DNA of 64,000 bases from Pseudomonas sp. AB6 (GTDB taxonomy: Bacteria; Pseudomonadota; Gammaproteobacteria; Pseudomonadales; Pseudomonadaceae): the NCBI RefSeq assembly GCF_034314105.1, contig NZ_JAVIWJ010000001.1, forward strand, positions 3,522,501 through 3,586,500, given 5' to 3'. The notes below the pieces were generated by a model, which saw only the letters and a program-made list of their open reading frames with translations, did no database searches and had not been told where the DNA came from. Positions within the stretch are counted from its first letter, which is position 1. The number at the start of each line of letters is the position of its first letter. Shown here piece by piece: positions 47,771 to 57,478 of the stretch. Both the position numbers and the translations under genes were made by a program.

Positions 47771-49693
47771 ATGAGTATTTTTAGCCACTTCCAACAACGC
47801 TTCGAATCAACACGTCAGGAAGAGCTCTCGCTACAGGAGTATCTTGAGCTCTGCAAAAGTGATCGCAGTGCTTACGCGTCAGCAGCAGAACGTCTTCTGT
47901 TGGCTATCGGCGAACCTGAGTTGCTCGACACGTCGGCCAACTCTCGGTTGTCGCGCATATTTTCCAACAAAGTGATTCGTCGCTACCCGGCGTTCGAAGA
48001 CTTCCATGGCATGGAAGAGTGCATTGACCAGATCGTCTCTTACTTCCGCCACGCCGCTCAGGGCCTGGAGGAGAAGAAACAAATCCTCTATCTGCTCGGC
48101 CCGGTGGGCGGCGGTAAGTCCTCGCTGGCAGAAAAACTCAAACAGCTGATCGAAAAAGTACCGTTCTATGCCATCAAGGGTTCTCCGGTATTTGAATCGC
48201 CGTTGGGCTTGTTCAATGCCACCGAAGATGGCGAGATCCTCGAAGAGGACTTCGGTATTCCCCGACGCTACCTCAGTACGATCATGTCGCCGTGGGCGAC
48301 CAAACGTCTGGCTGAGTTCGGGGGCGACATCAGCCAATTCAAAGTGGTCAAACTGTACCCATCTATTTTGAATCAAATTGCCGTAGCGAAAACCGAACCC
48401 GGCGATGAAAACAACCAGGATATTTCTGCGTTGGTCGGTAAGGTCGATATTCGCAAATTGGAAGAATTCCCACAAAACGACGCCGACGCTTACAGCTACT
48501 CGGGCGCACTCTGCCGGGCTAACCAAGGCCTGATGGAATTCGTCGAAATGTTCAAGGCGCCGATTAAGGTCTTGCACCCCCTGCTTACCGCCACCCAAGA
48601 AGGTAACTACAACAGCACCGAAGGGCTCGGGTCGATCCCGTTCACCGGCATCCTGTTGGCCCACTCCAACGAATCGGAATGGCACAGTTTCCGCAATAAC
48701 AAGAACAACGAAGCCTTCATTGACCGGATTTACATCGTCAAAGTGCCGTACTGCGTACGGGTCAGTGATGAAATTAAAATTTATGACAAGCTGCTCTTCA
48801 ACAGCTCCCTGGCCAAAGCCCACTGCGCGCCCGACACCCTGAAAATGCTCGCGCAATTCACCACGCTGTCACGTCTCAAGGAGCCTGAGAACTCGAACAT
48901 CTATTCGAAGATGCGCGTTTACGATGGCGAAAACCTGAAAGACACTGATCCGAAGGCCAAATCAATTCAGGAGTACCGCGACAACGCAGGCGTGGATGAA
49001 GGCATGAATGGCCTGTCAACGCGCTTCGCGTTCAAGATTTTGTCGAAAGTCTTTAACTTCGATCCGCACGAAATCGCGGCCAACCCCGTGCATCTGCTGT
49101 ACGTACTGGAACAACAAATCGAGCAGGAACAGTTCCAGGCCGAGACCCGTGAGCGCTACCTGCGCTTTATCAAAGAGTATTTGGCGCCGCGGTACATCGA
49201 GTTCATCGGCAAGGAAATCCAGACCGCGTACCTGGAGTCCTACAGCGAATACGGACAAAACATTTTTGACCGCTACGTGCTTTATGCAGACTTCTGGATT
49301 CAGGATCAGGAATATCGTGATCCTGAAACCGGTGAAATTCTTAACCGAGTTGCGCTGAACGAGGAGCTGGAAAAAATCGAGAAACCGGCTGGCATTAGTA
49401 ATCCGAAGGATTTCCGCAACGAAATCGTTAACTTCGTGCTGCGTGCCCGCGCCAATAACAACGGCAAAAATCCTACCTGGCTCAGCTATGAAAAATTGCG
49501 GGTCGTCATCGAGAAGAAAATGTTCTCGAACACGGAGGATCTGCTGCCGGTCATCAGCTTCAACGCCAAGGCCAGCAAAGAGGATCAGCAAAAGCACAAC
49601 GATTTCGTTACTCGGATGGTCGAGCGTGGTTACACCGACAAACAGGTACGGCTGTTGTCTGAGTGGTATTTGCGGGTCAGGAAATCGCAGTAA
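47771..49693 (+). CDS. prkA: PrkA (YeaG) AAA+ protein kinase
   Basis: A 640-residue serine protein kinase/AAA+ protein. After the N-terminus MSIFSHFQQRFESTRQEE comes the Walker A GPVGGGKSSLAEKL (about residues 110-123); the C-terminal kinase-like part (from about 400) has ENSNIYSKMRVYDGENLKDTD. The ATG at 47771 has GAGGTGA upstream; an earlier ATG at 47714 adds 19 unconserved residues. With YeaH and SpoVR it forms the conserved yeaG-yeaH-ycgB set, induced in stationary phase or under nitrogen limitation in enterobacteria. Substrates are unknown. Confidence 0.93.
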   Translation: MSIFSHFQQRFESTRQEELSLQEYLELCKSDRSAYASAAERLLLAIGEPELLDTSANSRLSRIFSNKVIRRYPAFEDFHGMEECIDQIVSYFRHAAQGLEEKKQILYLLGPVGGGKSSLAEKLKQLIEKVPFYAIKGSPVFESPLGLFNATEDGEILEEDFGIPRRYLSTIMSPWATKRLAEFGGDISQFKVVKLYPSILNQIAVAKTEPGDENNQDISALVGKVDIRKLEEFPQNDADAYSYSGALCRANQGLMEFVEMFKAPIKVLHPLLTATQEGNYNSTEGLGSIPFTGILLAHSNESEWHSFRNNKNNEAFIDRIYIVKVPYCVRVSDEIKIYDKLLFNSSLAKAHCAPDTLKMLAQFTTLSRLKEPENSNIYSKMRVYDGENLKDTDPKAKSIQEYRDNAGVDEGMNGLSTRFAFKILSKVFNFDPHEIAANPVHLLYVLEQQIEQEQFQAETRERYLRFIKEYLAPRYIEFIGKEIQTAYLESYSEYGQNIFDRYVLYADFWIQDQEYRDPETGEILNRVALNEELEKIEKPAGISNPKDFRNEIVNFVLRARANNNGKNPTWLSYEKLRVVIEKKMFSNTEDLLPVISFNAKASKEDQQKHNDFVTRMVERGYTDKQVRLLSEWYLRVRKSQ

Positions 49694-49694
49694 G

Positions 49695-49812
49695 GCAGCG
49701 GCAAGCGGTAGGTTGCAAGCCACAGGTACGCGCACGCGGGCGTGCCTGCGCTTATTGCGGCTGACCGCTTGTCTTTAAGCTTCCAGCTTACGGCTTGAAG
49801 CTTGTAACTTAA
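49695..49812. repeat. Inverted-repeat element between prkA and yeaH
   Basis: CAAGCGGT (49702-49709) pairs with ACCGCTTG (49764-49771), and GCAAGCCACAGG is echoed by CAGCTTACGGCTTGAAGCTTG further on. The AGCTT-rich pattern resembles the element at 2.9 kb. It lies within the prkA-yeaH-spoVR transcript and may affect mRNA stability. Confidence 0.5.
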
Positions 49813-49832
49813 TGCTGCCCGGAGGGCCACGT

Positions 49833-51104
49833 ATGAGTTATGTGATCGACCGACGTCTCAATGGCAAGAATAAAAGCACGGTGAACCGCCAGCGCTTCCT
49901 GCGGCGTTACCGTGATCACATTAAAAAAGCAGTCGAAGAAGCCGTCAGCCGCCGTTCCATCACCGACATGGAACACGGCGAACAAATCAGCATCCCCGGT
50001 CGGGATATCGATGAACCGGTTCTGCATCATGGTCGCGGCGGCAAACAAACCGTTGTCCACCCCGGCAATAAAGAATTTACCACCGGCGAGCACATTGCCA
50101 GGCCACAAGGTGGCGGTGGCGGGAAAGGGCCTGGCAAGGCGAGCAATTCCGGCGAAGGCTCCGATGAGTTCGTGTTTCAGATCAGCCAGGAAGAATTTCT
50201 CGAGTTCATGTTCGAAGACCTTGAGCTTCCCAACCTGGTAAAGCGCAACCTAACCGGTACCGACACGTTTAAAACCGTGCGGGCGGGCATCAGCAACGAA
50301 GGCAACCCGTCGCGCATCAACATCATCCGCACCCTGCGGTCTGCCCATGCACGGCGCATCGCACTCTCTGGCAGCAGCCGCGCTAAGTTGCGTGAATCAA
50401 TCACCGAGCTGGAACGCATGAAGCGTGAAGAGCCGGACAATTTCGGCGATATTCGCGACTTGGAAGCTGAAATAGAACGGTTGAAAACCCGTATCCACCG
50501 GGTCCCTTATCTGGACACTTTCGATCTCAAATACAACCTGCTGGTCAAACAGCCGAGCCCCAGCTCCAAAGCCGTCATGTTTTGCCTAATGGATGTTTCC
50601 GGCTCCATGACTCAAGCGACCAAGGACATCGCTAAACGTTTTTTCATTCTGTTGTATCTATTCCTCAAGCGTAACTACGACAAAATCGAAGTCGTGTTCA
50701 TTCGCCACCACACCAGCGCCCGCGAAGTGGATGAAGAGGAGTTTTTTTACTCACGAGAAACCGGCGGCACCATTGTTTCCAGCGCACTGAAACTGATGCA
50801 GGAAATCATGGCCGAGCGCTACCCCACCAACGAATGGAACATTTACGCGGCCCAGGCTTCCGACGGCGATAACTGGAACGACGACTCACCGATCTGTCGC
50901 GATATTTTAATCAGGCAGATCATGCCCTTCGTGCAGTACTACACTTATGTAGAAATCACTCCACGCGAACACCAAGCGCTGTGGTTCGAATACGAACGCA
51001 TCAATGACGCATTCCCCGACACGTTTGCCCAGCAACAGCTGGTATCTGCCGGTGATATTTATCCGGTATTCCGAGAACTCTTCCAGCGCAGGTTAGCGAC
51101 ATGA
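49833..51104 (+). CDS. yeaH: YeaH/YhbH family protein (DUF444, VWA-like)
   Basis: A 423-residue protein. A basic, unstructured first 100 residues with a Gly-rich stretch ([12 protein letters not shown]) precedes a von Willebrand A-like domain with the MIDAS-type [18 protein letters not shown] at about residue 256. It is the usual middle gene of the prkA-yeaH-spoVR group; the Bacillus homologue belongs with sporulation genes. ATG 49833 follows GGAGG. Its stop overlaps spoVR by 4 bases. Confidence 0.92.
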   Translation: MSYVIDRRLNGKNKSTVNRQRFLRRYRDHIKKAVEEAVSRRSITDMEHGEQISIPGRDIDEPVLHHGRGGKQTVVHPGNKEFTTGEHIARPQGGGGGKGPGKASNSGEGSDEFVFQISQEEFLEFMFEDLELPNLVKRNLTGTDTFKTVRAGISNEGNPSRINIIRTLRSAHARRIALSGSSRAKLRESITELERMKREEPDNFGDIRDLEAEIERLKTRIHRVPYLDTFDLKYNLLVKQPSPSSKAVMFCLMDVSGSMTQATKDIAKRFFILLYLFLKRNYDKIEVVFIRHHTSAREVDEEEFFYSRETGGTIVSSALKLMQEIMAERYPTNEWNIYAAQASDGDNWNDDSPICRDILIRQIMPFVQYYTYVEITPREHQALWFEYERINDAFPDTFAQQQLVSAGDIYPVFRELFQRRLAT

Positions 51105-52663
51105 CCGCTAGAGAGCAGAAGCGTCAACCGCTGTCCACGGGTTCAGAATGGACGTTCGAGCTGATCCAGGCCTACGACCGGGAAATCAGCCGCATTGCCG
51201 AACGTTATGCGCTGGACACTTACCCCAACCAGATCGAGGTGATCACTGCCGAGCAGATGATGGACGCTTATGCGTCTGTCGGCATGCCGCTGGGCTATCA
51301 CCATTGGTCCTACGGCAAACACTTCCTCAGTACCGAGAAGTCCTATAGCCGAGGCCAAATGGGCCTGGCGTACGAGATCGTGATCAACTCCGATCCATGC
51401 ATCGCTTACTTGATGGAAGAGAACACCATTTGTATGCAGGCATTGGTGGTGGCGCACGCCTGCTACGGACATAACAGCTTCTTCAAGGGCAATTACCTGT
51501 TCCGCACCTGGACGGACGCCAGTTCGATTATTGATTATCTGGTGTTCGCCAAGCAGTACATCATGCAGTGCGAGGAACGCCATGGCATTGATGCAGTGGA
51601 AGATTTACTGGATTCCTGCCACGCACTGATGAACTACGGAGTTGACCGATACAAACGTCCCTATCCGATTTCTGCCGAGGAAGAACGCCGTCGGCAGAAA
51701 GACCGTGAGGAACATTTGCAGAAGCAGATCAACGATCTGTGGCGCACCATTCCGAAAAGTGCAGATAAAAATAGCGAGAAGGACAATGCTCGCTTCCCTG
51801 TCGAACCTCAGGAAAACATCCTCTATTTCATCGAAAAACACGCGCCACTGCTTGAACCGTGGCAGCGTGAAGTGGTGCGGATCGTTCGCAAAATTGCGCA
51901 GTATTTCTACCCACAGCGTCAGACTCAGGTCATGAACGAGGGCTGGGCAACCTTCTGGCACTACACGCTAATGAATGATCTCTACGATGAAGGCCTCGTC
52001 ACCGATGGTTTCATGATGGAGTTCCTGACGTCGCACACCAGCGTTGTTTACCAACCAGGGTTCGACAGTCCTTACTACAGCGGCATTAACCCCTATACGT
52101 TAGGGTTTGCCATGTACCGGGATATCCGACGCATTTGCGAGCATCCTACCGATGAAGACCGCCACTGGTTTCCGGACATCGCTGGCAGCGATTGGTTGGC
52201 CACCATTAAGTTCGCCATGAGCAGCTTCAAGGACGAAAGCTTCATCCTGCAATATTTGTCGCCCAAGGTAATTCGAGACCTCAAGTTGTTCAGCATCATG
52301 GACGACGACCAAAAGGATGATCTGCTAGTGCCGGCCATTCATGATGAACCCGGATATAAGACGATTCGTGAAACATTGGCGGCCCAATACAACTTGGGTA
52401 ATCGCGAGCCTAACATTCAAATCTACAGCATCGACCGACGCGGCGACCGCTCGCTGACGCTACGTCATCAACAACATGACCGTAAACCGCTGGGTGACTC
52501 CACTGACGAGGTGCTTAAACACCTGCATCGCCTATGGGGCTTTGATATTCATCTGGAGACGTTGCAGGGCGATCAAATTATGAAGACCCATCATGTCCCG
52601 CCAAGAGGCGACCACGCTGATAGTGAATATCCCCGGCTCGATTTGGCGGTCGTTCACTTATAA
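51101..52663 (+). CDS. SpoVR family protein (YcgB)
   Basis: A 520-residue protein of the SpoVR/YcgB family. Conserved segments are [53 protein letters not shown] (an HxxE/ExxxH-like arrangement) and [13 protein letters not shown]. The family accompanies PrkA and YeaH in many proteobacteria; its biochemical activity has not been settled. The start overlaps yeaH (ATGA). Confidence 0.93.
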   Translation: MTAREQKRQPLSTGSEWTFELIQAYDREISRIAERYALDTYPNQIEVITAEQMMDAYASVGMPLGYHHWSYGKHFLSTEKSYSRGQMGLAYEIVINSDPCIAYLMEENTICMQALVVAHACYGHNSFFKGNYLFRTWTDASSIIDYLVFAKQYIMQCEERHGIDAVEDLLDSCHALMNYGVDRYKRPYPISAEEERRRQKDREEHLQKQINDLWRTIPKSADKNSEKDNARFPVEPQENILYFIEKHAPLLEPWQREVVRIVRKIAQYFYPQRQTQVMNEGWATFWHYTLMNDLYDEGLVTDGFMMEFLTSHTSVVYQPGFDSPYYSGINPYTLGFAMYRDIRRICEHPTDEDRHWFPDIAGSDWLATIKFAMSSFKDESFILQYLSPKVIRDLKLFSIMDDDQKDDLLVPAIHDEPGYKTIRETLAAQYNLGNREPNIQIYSIDRRGDRSLTLRHQQHDRKPLGDSTDEVLKHLHRLWGFDIHLETLQGDQIMKTHHVPPRGDHADSEYPRLDLAVVHL

Positions 52664-52745
52664 GACATAAGAGGCAGGCCTCAAGTTTTTACCGGTAGCT
52701 TGAGCTTTGCTCCTTGCCCCCATAACCATTGTTTTTTCGCTTTTG

Positions 52746-52799
52746 CCTCCGTAAGTAACGACTCAAAGGTTTATCCTGTCGCGCTTACGGAGGTTTTTT
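52746..52799 (+). promoter_or_regulatory. Hairpin holding the cca ribosome binding site
   Basis: CCTCCGTAAG (52746-52755) is the exact reverse complement of CTTACGGAGG (52784-52793). The 3' arm includes the GGAGG ribosome binding site of cca and is followed by TTTTTT and the ATG at 52800. The same structure looks like a terminator for transcripts from spoVR and a lock on cca translation. Confidence 0.75.
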
Positions 52800-54029
52800 A
52801 TGCAAATTTATAAAGTAGGCGGGGCGGTGCGTGATCGCCTTCTCGGTAAAGCAGTGGCCGACACTGACTGGGTCGTCGTTGGGGCCACTGCCGATGAAAT
52901 GCTCGACAAGGGGTATCGCCCGGTTGGCTCGGACTTCCCAGTGTTCCTGCACCCCAAAACCGGTGAGGAATATGCCCTCGCCCGTACTGAACGAAAAAGC
53001 GGCATTGGCTACGGCGGCTTCACCTTCCATGCGAGTCCAGAAGTAACGCTTGAGGACGATTTGGTCCGGCGAGATTTAACCGTGAACGCGATTGCGGAGG
53101 ATATTGATGGAAATCTAACCGACCCCTATAACGGCAAAAAAGACCTAAAACTCCGAATTTTACGTCACATTTCTCCGGCGTTCGCAGAAGATCCATTACG
53201 GGTACTCCGCGTCGCTCGCTTCGCCGCCCGTTACGCCCCCGATGGTTTTACAATTGCGTCCGAAACCCTATTGCTGATGCGACAGATCAGTGAGTCAGGC
53301 GAATTACAAGCGCTGACGGCCGAGCGTTGCTGGAAAGAAATCTCTCGCGCACTAATGGAGAACCAACCGCAAGTGTTTATCCGCGTACTGCGAGAATGCG
53401 GTGCATTGGAGGAGTTATTGCCCGAAATAAATGCGCTGTTTGGAGTACCGCAACCAGCCGTTCACCATCCCGAAATTGATACCGGCGAGCATGTCCTCAG
53501 TGTTTTGGAGCAGGCAGCCATTCATCACCAACCTTTGAGCGTCCGCTGGGCTTGCCTACTGCATGATGCGGGCAAAGGTTTAACACCTAAGAACGAATGG
53601 CCAAGACATATCGCGCACGAACACACCGGGCTGCGCCTGATTAAAGCGGTCAATACGCGGTTCAAGGTGCCGCGTGAATGCCAGGAGCTGGCGCTGCTGG
53701 TCGGTCAGTACCACACGCATAGTCACCGAGCCATTGAACTGAAAGCATCAACTTTGTTCGAGCTGCTGCAAAGCTTCGATATCTATCGTCGACCGCAGCG
53801 CTTCGAAGAATTTATCGCTGCCTGCGAAATGGATGCGCGGGGTCGGCTTGGATTCGAACTGCGCAATTATCCACAAGCGGACTATCTTCGCGGCGCGGCT
53901 AACGCAGCGCGAGGTGTGCCGGTACAGCCGTTGCGCGAGCATGGATTTGAAGGGCCCCAGCTGGGTGAAGCGCTAAAACGTGAACGCCTGAACGCAGTCA
54001 AAACGTACAAAGACAACTGGCTCGATTAG
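52800..54029 (+). CDS. cca: CCA-adding tRNA nucleotidyltransferase with HD domain
   Basis: A 409-residue class II enzyme that builds or repairs the 3' CCA of tRNA. The head domain has [12 protein letters not shown], the catalytic DTDWVVVG, and the [10 protein letters not shown] motif; the neck and body recognise ATP and CTP ([16 protein letters not shown]). The HD domain ([17 protein letters not shown] region, from about 225) makes it the multifunctional type with phosphatase/phosphodiesterase activity. The ATG sits right behind a T-run and a hairpin; see that entry. Confidence 0.95.
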   Translation: MQIYKVGGAVRDRLLGKAVADTDWVVVGATADEMLDKGYRPVGSDFPVFLHPKTGEEYALARTERKSGIGYGGFTFHASPEVTLEDDLVRRDLTVNAIAEDIDGNLTDPYNGKKDLKLRILRHISPAFAEDPLRVLRVARFAARYAPDGFTIASETLLLMRQISESGELQALTAERCWKEISRALMENQPQVFIRVLRECGALEELLPEINALFGVPQPAVHHPEIDTGEHVLSVLEQAAIHHQPLSVRWACLLHDAGKGLTPKNEWPRHIAHEHTGLRLIKAVNTRFKVPRECQELALLVGQYHTHSHRAIELKASTLFELLQSFDIYRRPQRFEEFIAACEMDARGRLGFELRNYPQADYLRGAANAARGVPVQPLREHGFEGPQLGEALKRERLNAVKTYKDNWLD

Positions 54030-54054
54030 CCTGCGAAGCTAGCTTCGATCTGCG

Positions 54055-54131
54055 GACCGAATTCATTCTGAACGGCGTCAAATCTGGCATTGACGTCGCC
54101 GGGAGGTAACCTATCCCTGAATAAATTCGAC
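54055..54131. repeat. Degenerate inverted repeat after cca
   Basis: GACCGAATTCATTCTGAA and TTCAGGG-type CTGAATAAATTCGACAC arms enclose a second inverted pair GGCGTCAA/TTGACGTCGCC. It is an imperfect copy of the hairpin at 16,574-16,650. Just before it, GAAGCTAGCTTC (54037-54048) is a perfect palindrome beside the cca stop. It separates converging cca and folK. Confidence 0.6.
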
Positions 54132-54142
54132 ACCACTATTGC

Positions 54143-54649
54143 CTAAGAGGTCAATTGCCGCCCGCGCCACTCAAACGAAACCGGCGCCAACACCTGGTCA
54201 ATTCGCGACTCTCGCCATAACACATCAAACGTCTTATTAACCCCAGGATGCAGCCGTCCCGGCGCGATTAACGACAGTGGCCATAGAACAAAGGCATTTT
54301 TGAGAATTTCTGCGCGAGGCAAGATCAGGCCATCGAAATTACCGACCTGCTCGCCAAACAGGAGCACATCAATGTCCAACGGCAAGCCCTTACGCTCAGG
54401 GGCGTAACGGCCATTGTCCGCTTCGATTAACTTCAAACGACGGTCTAGTTCTATCAGTGACAGATCGGTGTACGCCGTCACCACCAGATTGAAAAATGGA
54501 CCGCTTTTGATACCTACCGGCTGGCTTTCAAATACCGAAGAACAGGTAACGCCCAGCAAAAAACCGTCGAGCGCCTCGAGTCCCGCGTGCAGGTTTTTCT
54601 CGCGCTCTATATTGCTGCCCAAACCAAGGAATATCTGAGTTAGCGGCAT
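54143..54649 (-). CDS. folK: Dihydropterin pyrophosphokinase (HPPK)
   Basis: A 168-residue folate-pathway enzyme that moves pyrophosphate from ATP to 6-hydroxymethyl-dihydropterin. FLGLGSNIEREKNL at the start, VFESQPVG, NGRYAPERKGLPLDIDVLLFG with the metal-binding Asp pair, and RAEILKNAFVLWPL are clear. ATG 54649 gives the standard [13 protein letters not shown] start. It overlaps folB by 10 bases, and the two act in consecutive steps. Confidence 0.94.
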   Translation of the reverse strand: MPLTQIFLGLGSNIEREKNLHAGLEALDGFLLGVTCSSVFESQPVGIKSGPFFNLVVTAYTDLSLIELDRRLKLIEADNGRYAPERKGLPLDIDVLLFGEQVGNFDGLILPRAEILKNAFVLWPLSLIAPGRLHPGVNKTFDVLWRESRIDQVLAPVSFEWRGRQLTS

Positions 54650-54993
54650 CCGCGCTCGATCTCCACGCCCACGCCCGACGCCGCTGCAACGGCGCCGGGC
54701 TTGGTCAATCTGAGGTGCATCCAAGGAATATGGAACTCACTCATCAGCACCTCGGCTAGCCGCTCGGCGAACGTCTCCACCAACTGAAATTGTGCCTGTT
54801 CGGCAAAGACCTGAATTCGCGCCGAAACGCTGGCGTAATCGAGCGCTTTACTCAGGTCATCACCTGCCGCAGCAGGCTGATTGTCCCAAGCAAAGCTCAG
54901 GTCGAGACGCAGGCACTGGCGAATGCCACGCTCCCAGTCGTAGGCACCGATAACGGTATCGACTTCCAGACCCTCGATGAAAACTCTGTCCAA
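54640..54993 (-). CDS. folB: Dihydroneopterin aldolase
   Basis: A 117-residue enzyme that converts dihydroneopterin to the substrate of Fol[23 protein letters not shown] carries the catalytic Glu and Tyr region; [12 protein letters not shown] and the Lys of RLTKPGA are conserved. The start is a rare TTG (54993), supported by GGAGAA eight bases upstream and by the usual family N-terminus; no ATG or GTG gives a better start. Divergent from plsY with 74 bases between starts. Confidence 0.92.
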   Translation of the reverse strand: MDRVFIEGLEVDTVIGAYDWERGIRQCLRLDLSFAWDNQPAAAGDDLSKALDYASVSARIQVFAEQAQFQLVETFAERLAEVLMSEFHIPWMHLRLTKPGAVAAASGVGVEIERGCR

Positions 54994-55067
54994 GCACTGT
55001 TCTCCGCTGCACGACAAGGGCGCAATGCGCCGTTAGAATCAGGGCAAACTCGCCCGGAGTGGTTAGC

Positions 55068-55637
55068 ATGTTCTGGTTACTTGCAATCCTTGCCTACCTA
55101 CTTGGCTCACTGTCCTTCGCTATCTGGCTCAGCCAACTCACCGGCAGCCCAGACCCGCGCGCCAGTGGTTCAAAGAACGCCGGCGCGACCAATATGTTGC
55201 GCCTGGCCGGCAAAAAACTCGCGGCATTGACCCTCATCGGCGACTTGTGCAAAGGCCTGCTTGCCGTGCTCGCCGCCAAACTGCTTGGTCTCAACCTACA
55301 AGAACAAGCATGGATAGGTATTTGCGCCGTGCTCGGTCATCTTTTTCCAGTGTACTTTCACTTTCGTGGCGGCAAGGGCGTTGCAACAGCCGCCGGCGTG
55401 CTGGTAGGCCTCTATCCACCCGCCGCTGCCGTAGCGTTCTGCGCCTGGGTGCTGGTATTACTGCTGACTCGTACAAGCTCACTTGCCGCGCTGATTGCGC
55501 TGCCACTGACTTTGCCAGTGCTGGCTTGGCAGGAGCCGCAAGCGCTGCTGCCCATGAGCCTTCTCACCGTACTTATCGTATGGCGCCATCGCGGTAATTT
55601 ACGCGACCTGCTGACAGGGCGCGAACGGCATTTCTGA
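55068..55637 (+). CDS. plsY: Glycerol-3-phosphate acyltransferase PlsY
   Basis: A 189-residue membrane enzyme that acylates glycerol-3-phosphate with acyl phosphate in phospholipid synthesis. It has five hydrophobic segments and the three family motifs: [17 protein letters not shown] (motif 1), [14 protein letters not shown] (motif 2) and the third near the C-terminus. ATG 55068 has GGAG at 55056-55059; the GTG at 55059 overlaps that site and is rejected. It converges on tsaD with 30 bases between. Confidence 0.95.
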   Translation: MFWLLAILAYLLGSLSFAIWLSQLTGSPDPRASGSKNAGATNMLRLAGKKLAALTLIGDLCKGLLAVLAAKLLGLNLQEQAWIGICAVLGHLFPVYFHFRGGKGVATAAGVLVGLYPPAAAVAFCAWVLVLLLTRTSSLAALIALPLTLPVLAWQEPQALLPMSLLTVLIVWRHRGNLRDLLTGRERHF

Positions 55638-55667
55638 AAGTTCGCGAAGCCCCCGCTTTGACACCCA

Positions 55668-56693
55668 TTACAACCCAGTCAGTTGCTCCATGGGCCACCG
55701 CGCCTGCACACTGATACTCAGTGCTTCTTTTTGCCCGGCTTGCAAACGCTGACACCCGGCGAACGCGATCATCGCACCGTTATCGGTGCAGAACTCGGGC
55801 CGCGCATAGAACACCTCGCCTTTTAGCTCGCCGAGCATTTTTTCCAGCGACGCGCGCAAAGCCTTGTTAGCACTCACGCCACCAGCGATGACCAGTCGTT
55901 TGAGACCGGCTTGCTTGAGTGCGCGCTTGCACTTGATGGTCAAAGTCTCTACCACCGCATGCTGGAAGGCCAGAGAGATGTCGCAACGGGTTTGCTCACC
56001 GTCGTCTCCAGCACTTTGCCGCTGTTGCCAGGTGTTCAGAGCGGAGGTCTTCAACCCACTGAAACTGAAATCCAAGCCTGGCCGATCAGTCATAGGGCGC
56101 GGAAAAACAAAACGCCCCGGTACACCCTGACTGGCCAGCCTTGCGATTTCTGGACCGCCGGGATAATGCAGACCCATCATCTTCGCCGTCTTGTCGAATG
56201 CCTCACCCGCCGCATCGTCCAGCGTCTCGCCCATCAACTCGTAAACACCAATGCCGTCGACGCGGACCAGTTGTGTATGGCCGCCAGACACCAACAAAGC
56301 GACGAACGGAAATTCTGGTGGTCGCTCCTCCAGCATAGGTGCCAGCAAGTGCCCTTCCATGTGATGCACACCCAGCGCGGGAATATCCCAAGCAAATGCC
56401 AGCGCTTGGGCACACGACGCACCTACCAATAAGGCACCCACCAGGCCCGGACCAGCCGTGTACGCGATGGCATCGATATCGGTGGCCGCACACTCGGCTT
56501 CGGCCAATACCTGCCGAATTAACGGCAACATCCGCTTGACGTGATCCCTTGACGCCAATTCAGGCACAACGCCACCATACGCCCGATGTAGATCGATCTG
56601 GCTGAATAACGCGTCGGCCAGCAATCCTTTTTCACTGTCGTATAGTGCGACACCCGTTTCGTCGCACGATGTCTCTAATCCCAGTACTAGCAT
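55668..56693 (-). CDS. tsaD: tRNA N6-adenosine threonylcarbamoyltransferase TsaD
   Basis: A 341-residue ASKHA-fold enzyme that, with TsaB and TsaE, makes t6A37 in ANN-decoding tRNAs. [17 protein letters not shown], metal-binding [22 protein letters not shown] and [10 protein letters not shown] are present. The ATG at 56693 is the normal start; the 13 extra residues upstream are not conserved. It is divergent from rpsU, the conserved Pseudomonas and E. coli arrangement. Confidence 0.96.
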   Translation of the reverse strand: MLVLGLETSCDETGVALYDSEKGLLADALFSQIDLHRAYGGVVPELASRDHVKRMLPLIRQVLAEAECAATDIDAIAYTAGPGLVGALLVGASCAQALAFAWDIPALGVHHMEGHLLAPMLEERPPEFPFVALLVSGGHTQLVRVDGIGVYELMGETLDDAAGEAFDKTAKMMGLHYPGGPEIARLASQGVPGRFVFPRPMTDRPGLDFSFSGLKTSALNTWQQRQSAGDDGEQTRCDISLAFQHAVVETLTIKCKRALKQAGLKRLVIAGGVSANKALRASLEKMLGELKGEVFYARPEFCTDNGAMIAFAGCQRLQAGQKEALSISVQARWPMEQLTGL

Positions 56694-56889
56694 GGGTTTG
56701 CGCCTTTCAGAGGCTGAATCGAAGGCGCGCATAATAGTCGCCGCTCTATGCGCCGACCAGCGCTTTTCGATCAGAGGCTTTGCATTCCTCTCAATGAGGG
56801 GTTAACATCCGCAACCCTTAAAAACCGACGTACTTAAGTGCAGTTTTGCACCAGACGTTGACCCCGGTAATGAAAGAAGGTAGCTCTGG

Positions 56890-57105
56890 ATGCCAGCCGT
56901 CAAAGTTAAAGAGAACGAACCCTTCGACGTAGCTCTGCGTCGTTTCAAGCGCTCCTGCGAAAAAGCCGGTGTTCTGGCTGAAGTTCGTAGCCGCGAATTT
57001 TACGAGAAGCCGACTTCTGAGCGTAAGCGTAAAGCAGCAGCCGCTGTTAAGCGTCATGCCAAGAAAGTACAGCGCGAACAGCGCCGCGCCGTTCGTCTGT
57101 ATTAA
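56890..57105 (+). CDS. rpsU: 30S ribosomal protein S21
   Basis: A 71-residue, strongly basic protein ([20 protein letters not shown]) identical in type to S21 of gamma-proteobacteria; it helps initiation on the small subunit. AAGG at 56877-56880 is the ribosome binding site. It heads the macromolecular synthesis operon rpsU-dnaG-rpoD. A large hairpin follows the stop and may separate rpsU from dnaG in expression. Confidence 0.97.
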
Positions 57106-57478
57106 TTTACAGACAACCGTCGCAAGCTTCTGCCAAGCCCGGCCTTCCAAGCCGGGCTGTTGGCAGTTGCATATAAAGCCCCACGCTTTATTGACAGAAG
57201 CTGTCTAAGCCGCCGGTGCACGCTGACTGCGACTCGGACAAATCCCGTCAAAATACGTCAGCTCTGATTCCGAAAAGACTCAGGCGGTATTGATCACGTC
57301 TACACTGACAATGACCAATGCATATGACGAGCACGCCTAATTGATCTTCGCGAGGAGTTCAATCAGGCAGCGTCTCCCAATGTCAGCTTAGTGAACACAC
57401 TGGCCCGCAATGGCCGTTGTTGTTACGTTTTAGTTTCGCCGCGAGTTTGCTGGCGAGCAGTCTGATAATGAGAACGCC
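57106..57478. other. rpsU-dnaG intergenic region without a gene
   Basis: This 373-base stretch contains the hairpin after rpsU and otherwise frames broken by stops. In P. aeruginosa a GatB/YqeY-family gene lies between rpsU and dnaG; I found no trace of it here. The region should carry the dnaG promoter. GAGAACGCC before the dnaG ATG serves as a weak ribosome binding site and, curiously, recurs before the start of the rmcA gene. Confidence 0.55.
57130..57166 (+). terminator. Large hairpin after rpsU
   Basis: CTGCCAA-GCCCGGC-CTTCCAA-GCCGGGC-TG-TTGGCAG: two stacked 7-bp stems with a small bulge. No T-run follows (TTGCATATAAAG), so it is either a partial terminator or an mRNA-processing or stability element, as expected for strong rpsU and weak dnaG output. 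Confidence 0.65.

Noticed and set aside
47879..48856. 325-codon frame antisense to prkA
   Set aside because: The opposite strand carries the Walker A motif and conserved PrkA sequence; this frame has none.
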